Shown here: piece by piece, positions 24,166 through 35,782 of the stretch | Layout of the letters: each line of letters opens with the position of its first letter | Numbering within the stretch: position 1 is the stretch's first letter | Assembly: GCA_035236585.1 (NCBI GenBank) | Contig: CP141127.1 | Location: 67,809,495 to 67,873,494 of the forward strand | Direction of reading: 5' to 3' | DNA length: 64,000 nucleotides | Source of the DNA: Warburgia ugandensis | Lineage: Eukaryota > Streptophyta > Magnoliopsida > Canellales > Canellaceae | The notes under the pieces: generated by a model | The model's input: the letters and a program-made list of their open reading frames with translations, nothing else | Database searches by the model: none | Told to the model about the DNA's origin: nothing | Made by a program: the position numbers and the translations under genes

Positions 24166-26833
24166 TGATAAGTGTTTAATTTTGTATAAGATGTACCCAA
24201 TTAGTAGTCCATGTGTTACAAATTATATGCATTATTCTAGGGTTTTTTTTTGGAATTTTATAACATATGCATTGCTAACCTAATAATTAAAAACTTTGAT
24301 ATTTTACAGGTTCAGGAGCTAATCTAGAGTAAGTATGTGAATTATTATAATTTTCTAAGATTTAATTATAATTTTACTCTTTTCTAGGTGTTGAGAAGAT
24401 GATCCATTGGTCGAAATTAAGTAAGATAAGATTTGAAGATCAAGATCAAAAGAAGGCCAAAGACATCAATTTCATCATTTTAAAGCAAATCAAGGTTCAA
24501 GATCAACTCAGAAAAAAAAGAAAAGAATTCCAAGGAAGCAATTGGAAGCATTAAGGGTGACAAAGATGGACGATGCAAAAAGCTATGCATTTTCACCACC
24601 TTTACATGGGAATTGGAGCCATACAAGAAGTTTTCTAGTCCAATAAGGAAACCTAAGGAAGTCAAGTCATTCATGCCTTTGCCAAGTGAATTAGCCACTC
24701 AAGCCATCAAAGTGAGCCACCAAACCACATGAGAGCCATGCCGCATGGATTCACTATTGGAGGTGACTTTTCAAGCAATTATTCATGCTAAATGGTGAAT
24801 TTCAAGGAAATAATTAGAAAGGAATATGGGTGATAATCAACATGGTAAGATATGCACACAAAGGTATCCCAATTAAGAGAGAAACCAAGTCTAATTTCTT
24901 TAATTTTCTCTTTATTTTCCCTATTCTTTTCTCCCTCTTTCCTACTCATCATATTACCTAATTAGAAGGAAAGAGTTCCATGCCCCCTTTATTGAAAGGT
25001 GATGCCTCCCCCACTTCTAATTCCAGCATTCAACATACTCCACTTTCTAATTCCATTTCTCCCTCAACTACCTCACCTTCTTGCTTCTTTCCTCTGTCTT
25101 TCTTACCTCTTTTCACTTTGTTTCCATCTCACCATGTGATATACCTTAAGAAAAGGGATTCCATGGCTCATCCTAGGTGGAATTCAATGCCTCCCCCCTT
25201 CCTCGAATCATATTTAGAAAGTTCACCTCACCTACCTCACCTAACCTTCTATTCTTCTATCTCAAATCAACCATCTACTTTCCTACATAGAGTCCTAGTC
25301 CTAATTCTTATGTTTCTTCCTAGGAGAGGATCTTATTATATTGGAAAGCAAAACTCTATAAATACCCATGATCTCCATGCCTATTTTAAGTTGGGGGATT
25401 AATCTAACTCCTTGAAAGAAGAACTTCAATTTGGGGATATTTTGTAGCTTTTGACTTTGAATTTCTTTTGGCTGTTCTTCATTGTCTTCCGTAACCTTTT
25501 TATTTCTTTTTTTTTTTTTCATTTCAATTCTAGATTGGTACCTTCTTTAATTCCTTTCTTTCATTGCTTGTTTATCCCTTTCCTTGTTGCTTAAGTTCCA
25601 TAGCATAATTCCTCTTTGATCTCCCTTCACTCTTGCTTTTATTTATCTTGTTTCTCTTACTTAATTATTCAAGATGCAAATTACTTTTTCCCTAGTAGTG
25701 ACGTCCAAGATAAACACTAGCTTGAATCCCTTTTGTTTCCCTATTAATATTTCCTTGTTTCTTGCTTTGATCACCTTGTTTTTTCCTTATCTATTTCCTT
25801 ATTCTTTACTTCTTTCGTACATCTTTCTCTTTGATTTTCTCTCTTCAATTGACATGTATGATATCTGAGTTTAGATTTGGATCATTGGAGCAGGTTTAAT
25901 ATTTGATTTTAAGTAGAGATCTTGCTTAAGAAAAGTGTGTTATTTTCAGCTTTGTTTCTATGTATGTGCACACAACTTTTTGATGAAATAGCAAGTAAAT
26001 GATTGAACTAGTTTTAAGAGCATTGTCATTGTCTAATTCAAGAAATAAAGTACTTCAACTCTTGAGTGTTATATTCCATGAAAAGTGCTTTCTAGTTTGC
26101 TTTCCATGCCATGCTTGATTTGAGTTTCATATAAATCTTGTTGCTGGAATTTTCATCTCATGTTTCATGTGCAATGTCTTGCATTCCATATACTTTGTTT
26201 GAATGAAATCTCAGGAACCCATTTATCTTTTTAGTTTTTTTATTGAGTTCTTTGATTATTTTACATGTTATTTATATTTTAATTCATTATTTTTTGCCAT
26301 CTTTCACTTCAAGAACCATGCACGCACTTCCATGACCATGTGCATGGTGATTGAAGTTCATGTCTAAATTGTTGGTTGATTCTTTCCCTAAGTTAAGTTT
26401 AGATTTCAGTAGTTATTTGTTTTATATCTTAGGTTAGTTGAGGAAGTTTCTAATTTAGTTTAGAAAGTTTTATGTTTAGAAGTTCATTTTTAGAAAGTTT
26501 CTTTAGTCTAAGTTTCCTAGACTCATTTGTTCTAGTTTCGCATTAGTTTATTTTATTAAATGCATGTTAGTTAGAAAATTTTCTAATTTCATTAATTATC
26601 TTTATTTGTAGAAAGTTTCCTTTAGTTGTAGTTTCTCATTTAATGCATGTTTCCAATTCTATGTTGTTTAAATTACTAGTTAAATCAAAACCCTCTTTCT
26701 TTGGCTAAAATAAGTAACTTAAATAAGATCCAATCAATTGAAAATTCTAAGAGATTCCTCATGGGATCATCCTCTCTCATGTGCAAATTACTATGTTGAT
26801 TTGTGTGCTTGCGAGTAATTTTAAAGCTACTCC
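24166..26833 (+). mobile_element. Second LTR of element C, uninterrupted
   Basis: About 2.67 kb, TGATAAGTG at the start and 'aaagctactcca' at the end. It is the intact reference for the split copy 5147-5848 plus 14334-16250. The frames it contains (for example 24980-25402, plus) are AT-poor stretches with no known domain. Confidence 0.85.
25354..25367 (+). promoter_or_regulatory. Putative TATA box in the second LTR of element C
   Basis: CTCTATAAATACCC lies about 1.19 kb into the LTR, in a good plant TATA context. The matching position in the 5' LTR (14774) has TATGAATA instead. Confidence 0.55.
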
Positions 26834-26935
26834 AAGTTTTTGGTGCTGTTGCTCGGGCATCGCAATGGATTTGTGGTTGGTCCTTTGTTTAGTTATTTTT
26901 CTCTAGTCGTAGATTAGGGTTTTTAGGAATAAAAC
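26834..26935 (+). other. Asp-type primer binding site and leader remnant after the second LTR
   Basis: 26841-26862 reads TGGTGCTGTTGCTCGGGCAT, a decayed form of the Athila primer site TGGCGCCGTTGCCGGGGA (tRNA-Asp). 26863-26925 aligns with the leader at 16260-16330. A primer site downstream of the LTR that also ends an element is the mark of a tandem array. The leader stops at about 26935, where other sequence starts. Confidence 0.75.
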
Positions 26936-27130
26936 ATGCTCATAAAACCAGAAATTTAATGAAATTCAAGCATGGAAATATCCAAGACAAAATTTTCATG
27001 AGTGACAGCAAAGGGAAGTAATCTTAAATCTAGTTTTTCCCTTTCCCTTTCATTTCTTTTTGGTTCACTTTAGTTTTCATTGAATTCCAGCCTTGTTTCC
27101 TTGAGAACCTTTGAATTTTGCCTTATTATT
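26936..27130 (-). mobile_element. Short minus-strand LTR fragment, probable continuation of B
   Basis: 26936-26995 ('aaacatgctcataaaaccag' onward) closely matches 63320-63385 in the minus-strand LTR at the right end of the window. B ended at 5146 in sequence that corresponds to 63090 of that LTR. The two sides of element C therefore map to the same LTR about 230 bases apart, with the intervening part lost. Similarity fades after about 27000. Confidence 0.5.
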
Positions 27131-28125
27131 CTATAGGATTTTCCTTTGACTATTAAGATTTGTGGAGGGGGAATCATCTTTATTGTTTAATTTAGGATTT
27201 AAAGTGGGAGAAAGAGTGATGCATTTTCATCAAAAGTGGAACACAATCTTTAAGTATTCACTTGTACGCAAACCTTAGATGATTAATGAAATCTCACTTG
27301 GTTGATGAATGAGCATGAGTCTTTCTTACCTATTACATGTTGAGGATATCTTGAATTAGTATCACCTTGTGTTGGAATAATCAAACAATTCAATTAAAAG
27401 TCTTAAGAAACCCTATGTCCAATCCAAAAATCAAATGCATGGTTTTTAAAAGATTAAAGGTTGAAGCATTGAATGATTTTATGAAGGTTGATTGTTCCTT
27501 CATTGATTTTAGTATTCATTCAATTAAGCCTGGTTTTACATGAGTTGTTGACTAATTAGATTCAAGTTGTTGCCTTAATTCATGATAGAAAAGTAGTTTA
27601 GTAGTGTTGATCTTCATGAGTTTGTTTGTATGTTGTTGCTTAGGTTGTTAGTTGTTAAAGTTTCCATTCCATGACTTTAATTTCTTTATTTAGAAGTTGC
27701 ATGATTAGGAAAGTAGTTATTTACTATATGTTTCCTTAGATTAGTTGCTTAATTTCATGCTTAAGAAAGTTAAGTTAGGAAAGTTGTTAAAAATGCACTT
27801 CTAGAAAGTTCAATTCAAGAAAATTGCTTATTTTCATTTTTAAAAAGTCTCATTTAGGAAAGTTTTACTTTTGGAATGTGCATATTTTAGGAAAATTTTC
27901 AATTTTAACATGTTTCTAATTTTTGCATAGTTTCTATTTCCATGAGTTATTTTCCATTCTTAGTTTAGCGTAAAAATCTCTTCAATTTTGGCTAGGTTAG
28001 ATAGTTTAAAGTAGGGACCACTAGCGTCACATTATTTCAACTCCTCATGGGATTGGCCTCACTAGCGTGCTGTATTGCAAAAAATTCATGTGCTTGCAAG
28101 TTTAACTTAAATTACACAACACCCA
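27131..28125 (+). mobile_element. Plus-strand Athila-like LTR, 3' part
   Basis: 27640-28125 has the typical U5 end of this group: repeated 'aggaaagtt' phrases, 'ctcctcatgggattggcctc' (28042) and 'gtgcttgcaagtttaa' (28091), as at 16160-16240 and 26755-26825. The 5' part (27131-27600) is poorly conserved and its identity is uncertain. It ends abruptly at 28125 against the 3' region of element D. Confidence 0.5.
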
Positions 28126-29230
28126 CAAAATTCCATAATGCTAAGTCCTTTATTTTATCTTAGGGAATTCTCATCCATTATCACTCTACTAGCTTTAACA
28201 ACTTAATAAAGAAGAATGAGAAATTCTACAACTTGCCCATATAACAAATCTATTTTATTATAATTTCATCTCAGAGTGTAGTGTGTACATGCTACATAAA
28301 TCTAAACTTCTAAACATTAATGCTTATACTCCATGGAATGATGTTTTGACCTCAATTTGTCACTAGTATATATATTCAAAAATAAATATCTCATAGAAAA
28401 TGATTTACACAAAATTCTCTCACTATGTGACACAATCCAATAATCTGACAGTTCACATAATCTTTCAAGCACAAATGAGACAAAGGAATGTGATCCCTAG
28501 GAATGGAGGCCATCATTAAGACTAGTAAGGGTAATTCACCTTATTTCCCTAATATTTATATCCTGATTAAGGCCATCTTCCACCTTAAGATCAATTGGTC
28601 TTTAGATAGGATGAAACGTAGGCTTGGGAATGGTTTTGAAAGAAAAGGTAAAAAGATTCAAAGTTTCAATGAGTAGAGGTCTTCTATAACTATAGGACAA
28701 CTTTCCTTTTATTTGTACTAAAGTGAATATCTTTTCTACTTTTCCTTCCTCCTCATTTTTCTTTTCTTTCTTTTCTTAAATACTAGAAAAATAAAAAAAT
28801 CTCATGCATATCTACACCCCCAACCTAGTCTAAACATTGTCCCCAGTGTTTTGAAACATAGGACCCTATATGAGATAAATGTGTAATGTAGAACAATTAG
28901 ACTCTTTAAAGAAAATCCTGCATTGGTCCCAGTAAGTATTAAGTTTAATGTCTCTAGCCAACATACAATGCCATGATGAATGCAAATTTAAGGTGAGTCC
29001 TAGTTGACTAGTTCCTCTAGCATTTCTTTTTTTTCATGGTTGACCAACTTTAGACAGGGTGTCAACCTTTGCCCATTTACTTTGGATATCTCTTCATCCT
29101 TTTCTATCTCGATAGCCCCATGAGGGTAAATTGTACGTACTATGTAGGGTCCAAAACATCAAGATCAAAGTTTTCTAGGGGAATAGATGCAATCTAGAAT
29201 TATACAAGAGGACCTTCTGTCATGGGGTGA
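28126..29230 (-). other. 3' non-coding region of element D, truncated
   Basis: Reverse complement aligns with 22456-23990 of element C. Landmarks: 'aaataaaggacttag' (28148 reversed, 23955) and 'gaggtcaaaacatcatt' (28343 reversed, 23750). It stops at about 28126 where C continues for another 175 bases to its LTR. Confidence 0.7.
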
Positions 29231-29239
29231 AGGACTTTC

Positions 29240-30200
29240 GTAGAATATTTTTATCTCAATAGTTTTTCATGCTGTCTTTGTATGTCTTAGTAGACTCATA
29301 CACATCTTTTCTTAGCTCATCCAACTCATAGAGTTGGAGTTTCCTATGGGTTCCAACAGTATCTAGGTCAAAGTTGAGCTTTAATGGCCCAATATGCTTT
29401 AGCTTAAGTTCTACAAGGAGGTGACAGACCTTTCCATAGACCAAGTAGTAGGGTGTAGGCAATTGGGTAGGCCTATAAAGTGTCACTAACTCTCAAAGAC
29501 TAGTGTTTCCTATTTGGATTGACTGTCTTTTCTAAAATTCACTTTATCTCCCTATTTGACCTTTCTACCTATCCACTAGTTTGAGGATGATAAGGGGTAG
29601 TAATCCTATGTGTAAATCCATATATCTTCATTAAGTTCTCAAACGCTTAACTACAAAAGTGTTTCCCCCATCACTAATAATGACCCTAGGAGTACCAAAG
29701 AGTGCAAATATATTTTCCTGTAAAAACTTGACCACCACCCTATGGTCATTGGTCTTGCACGGTATAACTTCTACCCATTTGGACTCATAGTTCACTCCCA
29801 AATCAAAGGAGTTTGGAAAAGGTCCCATAAAATCAATGCCCCACACATCAAAGGCTCAATTATAAGAAAAGGGTTTAAGGGCATCGTATTTCTTTTTCTT
29901 ATGCTGCATAACTATTGATGTCTAGCACATGCCAGTAGTAAGCATGTGAATCCTTGAAAATGGTGGGCCAATAAAAACCACATTGCAAAATCTTTGCAGC
30001 TATCTTTCTACAATTAAAATGGCCACCACATAAATTGTCATGACAATAGAAAGATGTTGACTATCTAGTATGCATCTCCTAATGACCTGATCAGGATAGT
30101 ACTTAATCCAGTATAGACCCATGTAAAGTGTTTGACCTTAGCAGTGAATGTTTTTCTATCTTGTTTAGACCAATGATTAGGCATTTCACCTATGACAAGA
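29240..30200 (-). pseudogene. Integrase, degenerate (element D)
   Basis: 29846-29631 encodes WGIDFMGPFPNSF and later GTPRVIISDGGNTFVVK, so both catalytic Asp residues of the core that were lost in C are still present. About 20 residues between the first motif and SKWVEVIPCKT are shortened. 29486-29256 encodes the C-terminal TPYYLVYGKV, then LNFDLDTVGTHRKLQLYELDE. The zinc domain (29900-30130) is recognisable but broken by stops. Confidence 0.8.
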
Positions 30201-30299
30201 TAATTGACTATATCTTACCAAGGCAACCGAAAAATGTGCAACAATTGTTCATTTGGAAAGGTTTCTACTATAAGCACAATTTCACTAATAGACTCCGCA

Positions 30300-30800
30300 A
30301 CTAACATAGATAAATGGTTGACTACAACATTTTCAAAGCCTTTTTTATCCCAAATTTTGAAATCAAACTCTTGTGACAAAAGTATCCATCAAATCAGCCT
30401 AGGTTTAGCATCCTTATTGGAAAGAAGGTATTTCAAAGCTGCATGGTTTGAATAGACTATGACCTTAGATCTAAGCAAGTAAGATCTAAATATCCAGGGC
30501 AAAAACAATTGCAAACAATTGCTTTTTTGTAGTGGAATAATTGAGTTGGGTATTGTTGAGTCTTGCTAGCATAATAAATCACATGGGAAAGTTTATGAAT
30601 ACACTATCCCAACACAGCCCCAGTCGCGTAGGCTAAAGCATTACACATTATTTCAAATGGCACTCTCAAATTTGGTGGTCAAATAATATGCACATAAGTT
30701 AATTCAGCCTTTAAGCACTCAAATACTTTCATACAATCTTCATCAAAGTCAAAAGTTCCCTCCTTCGTAAGTAAATTACATAGGAGCTTAGCAATTTTAC
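30300..30800 (-). pseudogene. RNase H domain, degenerate (element D)
   Basis: Reverse complement of 30500-30760 aligns with 20935-21200. The minus strand gives an 'FEIMCNAL..' stretch near 30650, where the catalytic Asp appears changed to Asn, and an 'LNYSTTKK' stretch near 30530. 'FVIAVFALDI' debris follows near 30500. Frame is broken. Confidence 0.7.
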
Positions 30801-30949
30801 TAAAGTCCTTGATGAATCATGTATAGAAACTAGTATGACCCAAAAATGAGCTAATTTCCTTCACTACCCTTGGAGGAGGAAGGTTAGAGATTAAATCCAC
30901 TTTGGCTTTATCTACTTCTATGACATTGTATGGTATGGTGTGACTTAGA

Positions 30950-31640
30950 ACAATGCCATTTTGAACCATGAAATGACATTTTTCCTAGTTCAACACAAAG
31001 TTCTTTCCTTGACACCTACTATGGACAACTTTTAAATGGTGCAAGGATTCATGAAATGGAGAATCAAACACTAAAAATTATCCATAAACACTTCTAAAAT
31101 TGTCTCCACCAAATCTAAAAATATGCTTAGCATACACCTTTGAAAAGTAGTTGGAGTGTTATAAAGTTCAAAACGAATATGACAGTATGCGAAGGTCCCA
31201 AAAGGGGAGGTGAAGTTAGTCTTCTATCGGTCCTTAGGTGCTATGGGGATTTTGCTATAGCTAGAGTAACCAACAAGAAAGCAGTAATAACTATAATTAG
31301 TTAACCTTTGCAGCATTTGATTAAGAAAGGGAAGAGGCAAGTGGTTTTTCCTCATAACCAAGTTTAGTTTTGGTAATCTATACAAACTCTCCACTCGGTG
31401 GTCATGCAAGTGGGAACTAAGTCATTATTCTTATTTCTAACAAATGTGACTCTTAACTTCTTGGGGACAACCTGAACTGGGCTGACCCAAGTGGTGTCAT
31501 ATATAGGGTAGATGACACCAACATCTAGAAGTTTTAGGACTTCCTCTCTCACTACCTCTTTCATATTAGGATTTAGTTTGCGTTGTGTTTCCCAAGATGG
31601 TTTTGAATTTTCTTCTAGATGGATTCTATGCATGCATACA
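30950..31640 (-). pseudogene. Reverse transcriptase, degenerate (element D)
   Basis: 31633-31364 encodes NPNMKEVVREEVLKLLDVGV, then WVSPVQVVPKKL and WRVCIDYQN. 31409-31224 encodes LPLPFLNQMLQRLTNYSYY, then FLVGYSSY, which is motif A with the usual D/F.G.Y context. Near 31100 the catalytic FxDD reads FMDN, so its second Asp is lost and a stop follows. The order is the same as in element C. Confidence 0.82.
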
Positions 31641-31829
31641 ATAGGGCTAATCCTTTTGTTGTCTATTATGGTCTGCCCTAAGGCTATCTTATATTCTCTA
31701 AGAACATCAAGAAGCTTGCCTTCTTGTTCTTTATCAAGATATGAGGCTATGATTACAAGAAAGTTTCATCTAGTCCTAAGTAAGAATATTTCAAATTTTT
31801 AGGGAGTAGCTTAAGGACTAAGGTAGGTG

Positions 31830-32406
31830 GTTTTTCTACTGAAGGAACAAGGACATAGTTGGAAGAAGTGGTTCCACTAGAGGTCCACATTTAGAGGTAT
31901 ACATTATAGGTGCATCCACCAAAAGATTGTTTACCTCATCAATGGACTGGTCTATATCAAAATCATAATAAAAGTGTGCTAGACATGCCTCAAGTGGGTA
32001 TAAAATAGATGATGGTGGACAAGCATCTTGAAGTAGACCTTTAATTAAATTGACTATAGAAGAATCATCTATGCCTAATTGCTGATGATCAGTATTAAAA
32101 ACATGGAACTTGAATTTCATAATTCAAAAAGATAACTACATCACACCATTTCTACAGTTGATTTTAGCATTGGATGTTGTCAAAAATAGATGTTTAAGAA
32201 TGACTAGGATTTGACTACTGGGATCTGATATAGGCTGGGTATCTAAGACAATAAAATCTAAAGGAAAGTCAAACTCATCCACCTATATTAGAAAATTGTC
32301 AACAATACCATGTGGAGTATTCACTGATCTATTTGGTAACTGTGAGGTGGTATTGGTTGGTTTAAGGTCATTAAGCCCAAGTTGCTCATAGACAAAAAAT
32401 GACAAT
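31830..32406 (-). pseudogene. Protease C-terminal part (element D)
   Basis: 32400-32130 gives YEQLGLNDLKPT and a stretch matching FPLDFIVLDT. 32120-31836 is open and covers the linker to RT (VNLIKGLLQDACPPSS). The N-terminal half with the catalytic motif lies at 44707 and beyond, beyond the solo LTR. Stops occur in both halves. Confidence 0.75.
32402..32406. repeat. Target site duplication ACAAT, left copy
   Basis: ACAAT directly precedes TGTAACAACC and recurs at 44702-44706 after the other LTR end. Confidence 0.9.
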
Positions 32407-32972
32407 TGTAACAACCCCAATTTTTATGAATATAAATGAATTATTAAAAATTAAAAGTTAAAAATTTAAAAGTGGAATTGGAACTTTGAGCTCCAGGAAA
32501 ATTTATTTTTATAAAAATAAAATCAAGACTTAAAACTTGGATGTTTGTAATGTAGTAGAAAAATCGATCAGAATGACTATAAGTACGTCAAATTCCGAGT
32601 CCGGATGAAAAATCCTTAATTTTCTCCATTTTTATGAAAGAAGGGTAAAATAGTAATTTTACTCATAACCAAGACCTAAGACAACAATATTTAGAATGTA
32701 CTCAAAAATACAATTCCAACGCCACTAAGTACACTCAATTTTGAGTTCGGGAGAATAAAATGGAATTTTCTTCATAAAAGGGCAAAATGATCCTTTCACA
32801 CCTTCGTGGGGCCCACGAATGGATCCAACTGCCAGAAAACATGTAATCATGAGTCAAAACACTACCAACTTCTAGTGGAGAAGGAGGTGGGAGTGGGAAT
32901 CCAATGACAATTTAATACTAAAAAGAAATGAAACATGATAATTACATATAATCATGAAAAAATTCAAAAATA

Positions 32973-32987
32973 CCTATAAATACCCCA
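32973..32987 (+). promoter_or_regulatory. Putative TATA box of the 4.8 kb LTR
   Basis: CCTATAAATACCCC about 565 bases into the LTR. The inverted relative has TATAAAAACACCCC at the corresponding place (51887-51900, minus strand). Confidence 0.55.
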
Positions 32988-34224
32988 TAAAAATTCCCAA
33001 AATTTTCCTAGAACTCCCTTACAAGGTGCCCCAGACTCCCCTAAAATTTCAGCTCTAGAATCCTTCCCCATCTCCCCCAATTCTCTCTTCTTTCCCCTCT
33101 TGTTTTTTTTTTCTCTGTACGAGTGTCTGTAGACGCACTTGGCACTCTAGGCTCATTGGAGATGTTGGGCATGTCAATTGACGCATCGTTCCTGTTGAAC
33201 CAGGGTTTTCACCTAGGAAACCTTATTTGAGTTAGAAATCTAATTCCATTCGTTAGAATCAGATCTCCACTGTTGGATCTGTTTGGGTTAAGGAAATCTA
33301 CCAAAGCCTTAAGAAATTTGGATGATTTGCCTCTTGAATCACCATGAAACTCAAAACAAAAATAAGCACAGTACTGGGTACCATCTTTGATGATAAATAC
33401 TAGTTATTTTGGTCAATATGGTTGTTAAAAGTTGATCTAGAACCGTTGGATCTCTTCAATATGTGGTAATATACAAAAGCCCCATATTTTCCAGTCTTCT
33501 CCGGCAATGGTGACGGAGAAATCCTTGGCTGTATATATATTCTAGCTTTCTTCCTCTTCTTTAGTAAATCTCTCTCTTTGGTGAAGATTTCTTCACTAGC
33601 CAGCCCAGGTAGGTGGCATCTCCCACTTCCCTTTTCATTCTGGTATTACCCTTGTGTTTTTCGGGCTCCAAGAGATCTCTCAGGCCGTTGATCTGTCGGG
33701 AACAATGGATTAGGCAACAGGGTTGAGATTCCCCATCTTGGATGGGTTAGATGAAATTTCTGAGCCATTGGATGGATTCTTAGGGCCCAAAAACCCCAGG
33801 AGGTGAAATCTTAGACGTTAACCATAAAGGATAAAGGAGATCCAGTGATGGGTGATCCAACGGTCCAGATTTGGACCGTCACGCCTGTAGCTGGTCACCT
33901 CTGTCAGACCACCTATAATAGGTGGTAACAGGAGCGAGCTGCTGGTCGTCCCCGCACACGTAAGCCCAGATTAGATTTGGGCTATCCAATTTTTGAACTA
34001 GGAGTTTATTTCTTCAATTAAGAGCTCATTTTAGCCTTGATTTTGGATCTGAAAGGACTTATGAATTCCTTACACTATGTAGAATCTTATGGAAGCATGA
34101 TAATTATGTTTTTAATTGTATTTATGTAAATTATTTGGTAAAATCCATAGTAGCAACCTTGGATCATGATTAAGATGATCTCAAAATAGAGATCTGAACC
34201 GATGGATGAGTTCAGGAGGTCCCA

Positions 34225-34960
34225 AAACCCTAAGGACCATGATCATAGTAAAAATTCTGGATACCTAGATCAATTAATTGTACAAAAATAGTAAGATCAA
34301 TATCAGCCCTTAAAATGGGTAAAATCTTAAAATCCAAAATTTGATCTCAATTTAACTCCAAATTGAGATTGAAAAGTTGGGTTAGATTCCTCTTGATGAG
34401 AAGAATATACTGAACTAATAAAATCATAATTTTAATTCTTTAAATATTCTAAATTTAAGTAGATAAGGGTACTAACATCCTTGATCTACAGGATCTGGGA
34501 TGATCAAACCATTCAAATAATTTTGGATGATGATATAATGATATACTAACTTAAATAAATGGGTTGGATGTAATTGAATTGGCAGATCTTAAGATCTTGA
34601 CCCTTAAAAGTAGTAAAATCCATAAAAATGTGAATGGTAATCTCCTTGATTAGTTTGATCAACGATAATTGGATAGTGTGGATGTATTTGGATGGTGATA
34701 TAAAGTTAATATCATATGGATTGATGGACTTGAGGATGATAATTTGGGATAGATTAAGATCTATGTCCTTAAATAGGATAAAATGACTTCAGATCTTCTT
34801 GATCGTTTGGATTAAGAAGGATTAGATCATTTGATGAGATGCATCAATGATCTAGTGATAAAATCACATTAAGAAAATGTATTAAAAAGATCAAGATCTA
34901 AACCCTAAAAGGGATGAAAAATGAATAGAAATCAACTATGACCGTTGGATCATGATGAAC
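34225..34960 (+). repeat. Degenerate subrepeats inside the 4.8 kb LTR
   Basis: The phrase 'cccttaaaannngtaaaat' recurs at about 34311, 34600, 34769 and 34903, each time near 'gatctaagatctt'-like and 'ttgatc..ttggatca'-like phrases. Spacing ranges from about 135 to 290 bases. The pattern suggests ancient tandem units of roughly 145 bases, now strongly diverged. The inverted relative has similar phrases at 50660-50900. Confidence 0.45.
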
Positions 34961-35512
34961 AGTTATGGCATGTTAAATTTTCATTTGAATTATTGAATGT
35001 TATTATAATTGTTTTCTTATTGCTTAGTGGATTTATTTTTTAGATTTATTTATTTACACTTTAATGCTTATGTTATGAAAATTACATTGAAAATGTAATT
35101 AAATAAAAAATAGAGTTGAAGGACATTTGCATGGAATGAATGATATAGACTTAATGATAGTAAGGGCTATAGTTAGTAAGATAATATAAGGAATATCATT
35201 TCCTTGGCCCAAATTAGGAGAATAATGAAACTCCATGAATGACATTTTAAATGTTCATGGATTTAATTAAAATCAATTAGAAAGAGTACTTAAGGTTAAA
35301 ATGCTCATAGGAACCTTATGAAAGGTTGAGGTAAGGTCACTCTAGTGAATGCTGAATATGGTGGTTAAGGGCATTCTTTAATAGAGCCTCGCTCTTCTCC
35401 TACCTTCCATTGACATTTGTGAGGTCTAAACACCTACTTACATGAGGATTGAAGTAACCACTTTGTGTTCAACCACTTAGCTAGTAAGCTTCAGCCAATT
35501 GGAAATAAGAGG

Positions 35513-35517
35513 AGATG
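35513..35517. repeat. Target site duplication AGATG, left copy of the TRIM complex
   Basis: AGATG precedes TGTAATAGCC. The matching copy is 42988-42992. The inverted relative at 49590-49600 shows the same host sequence ('aataagagga' joined to 'gtctggactta' when reversed) without the insert. Confidence 0.85.
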
Positions 35518-35660
35518 TGTAATAGCCCAAGGCTAGTAAGATATTGTTCACTTTAGGTGCAGCCCTCTTGGTTTTAAAACGAGTCTTACCAGTTAGAGAC
35601 CCCTGGACTCTTATCAACAGCCCAGCATCTCCTCCGCAGGCGATGTGGGACTAACTCTTA
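35518..35660 (-). mobile_element. TRIM LTR, inverted copy
   Basis: The minus strand reads TAAGAGTTAG at the start, then 'agtcccacatcgcc', and ends GGCTATTACA. It pairs with the plus copies at 35983, 36328 and 42844. Because it is inverted, the outer end of the complex is the same LTR end as at 42987. Confidence 0.85.
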
Positions 35661-35740
35661 ATCCTTCCCCGCCTTCATCCCCTTAGACTATCTTGGGGCA
35701 TCCCCCTCAAGCCATCTCGGCTCACCCTCAGGCCATCTTG
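35661..35740 (-). mobile_element. TRIM interior, inverted and shortened
   Basis: Reversed, it corresponds to the second half of the interiors at 35880-35982, with one 'agatggtctgagg' subrepeat missing. The inverted arm ends near 35740, where plus-oriented LTR sequence begins. Confidence 0.75.
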
Positions 35741-35745
35741 TGAAC

Positions 35746-35782
35746 CAGCAGACAATATCTTACTGGGCCTCGAGCTGTTACA
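35746..35782 (+). mobile_element. TRIM LTR, 3' end only
   Basis: 'cagcagacaatatcttac' to 'ctgttaca', matching the last 37 bases of the full LTRs. The 5' part was lost at the inversion junction. Confidence 0.8.

Larger units (their letters stand above)
5147..26935 (+). mobile_element. Athila-like Ty3/gypsy element C, degenerate, containing LARD-1
   Basis: Order on the plus strand: 5' LTR (split), leader, gag, protease, RT, RNase H, integrase, 3' non-coding region, polypurine tract, second LTR, then a primer binding site and about 75 bases of leader. Gag and pol motifs are those of the non-chromovirus Athila/Tat group. The Asp-type primer site (26841 onward) fits Athila. Every domain has stops or shifts, so it is a dead copy. 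Its 5' LTR was split by LARD-1 (5849-14333). An LTR followed by a primer site at the right end means that this is the remnant of a tandem LTR-internal-LTR-internal array, truncated at about 26935. Confidence 0.85.

Noticed and set aside
24980-25402. 140-codon frame starting MPPLLKGDASP
   Set aside because: It is inside the LTR of element C, spans the TATA box and is interrupted in the 5' LTR copy.
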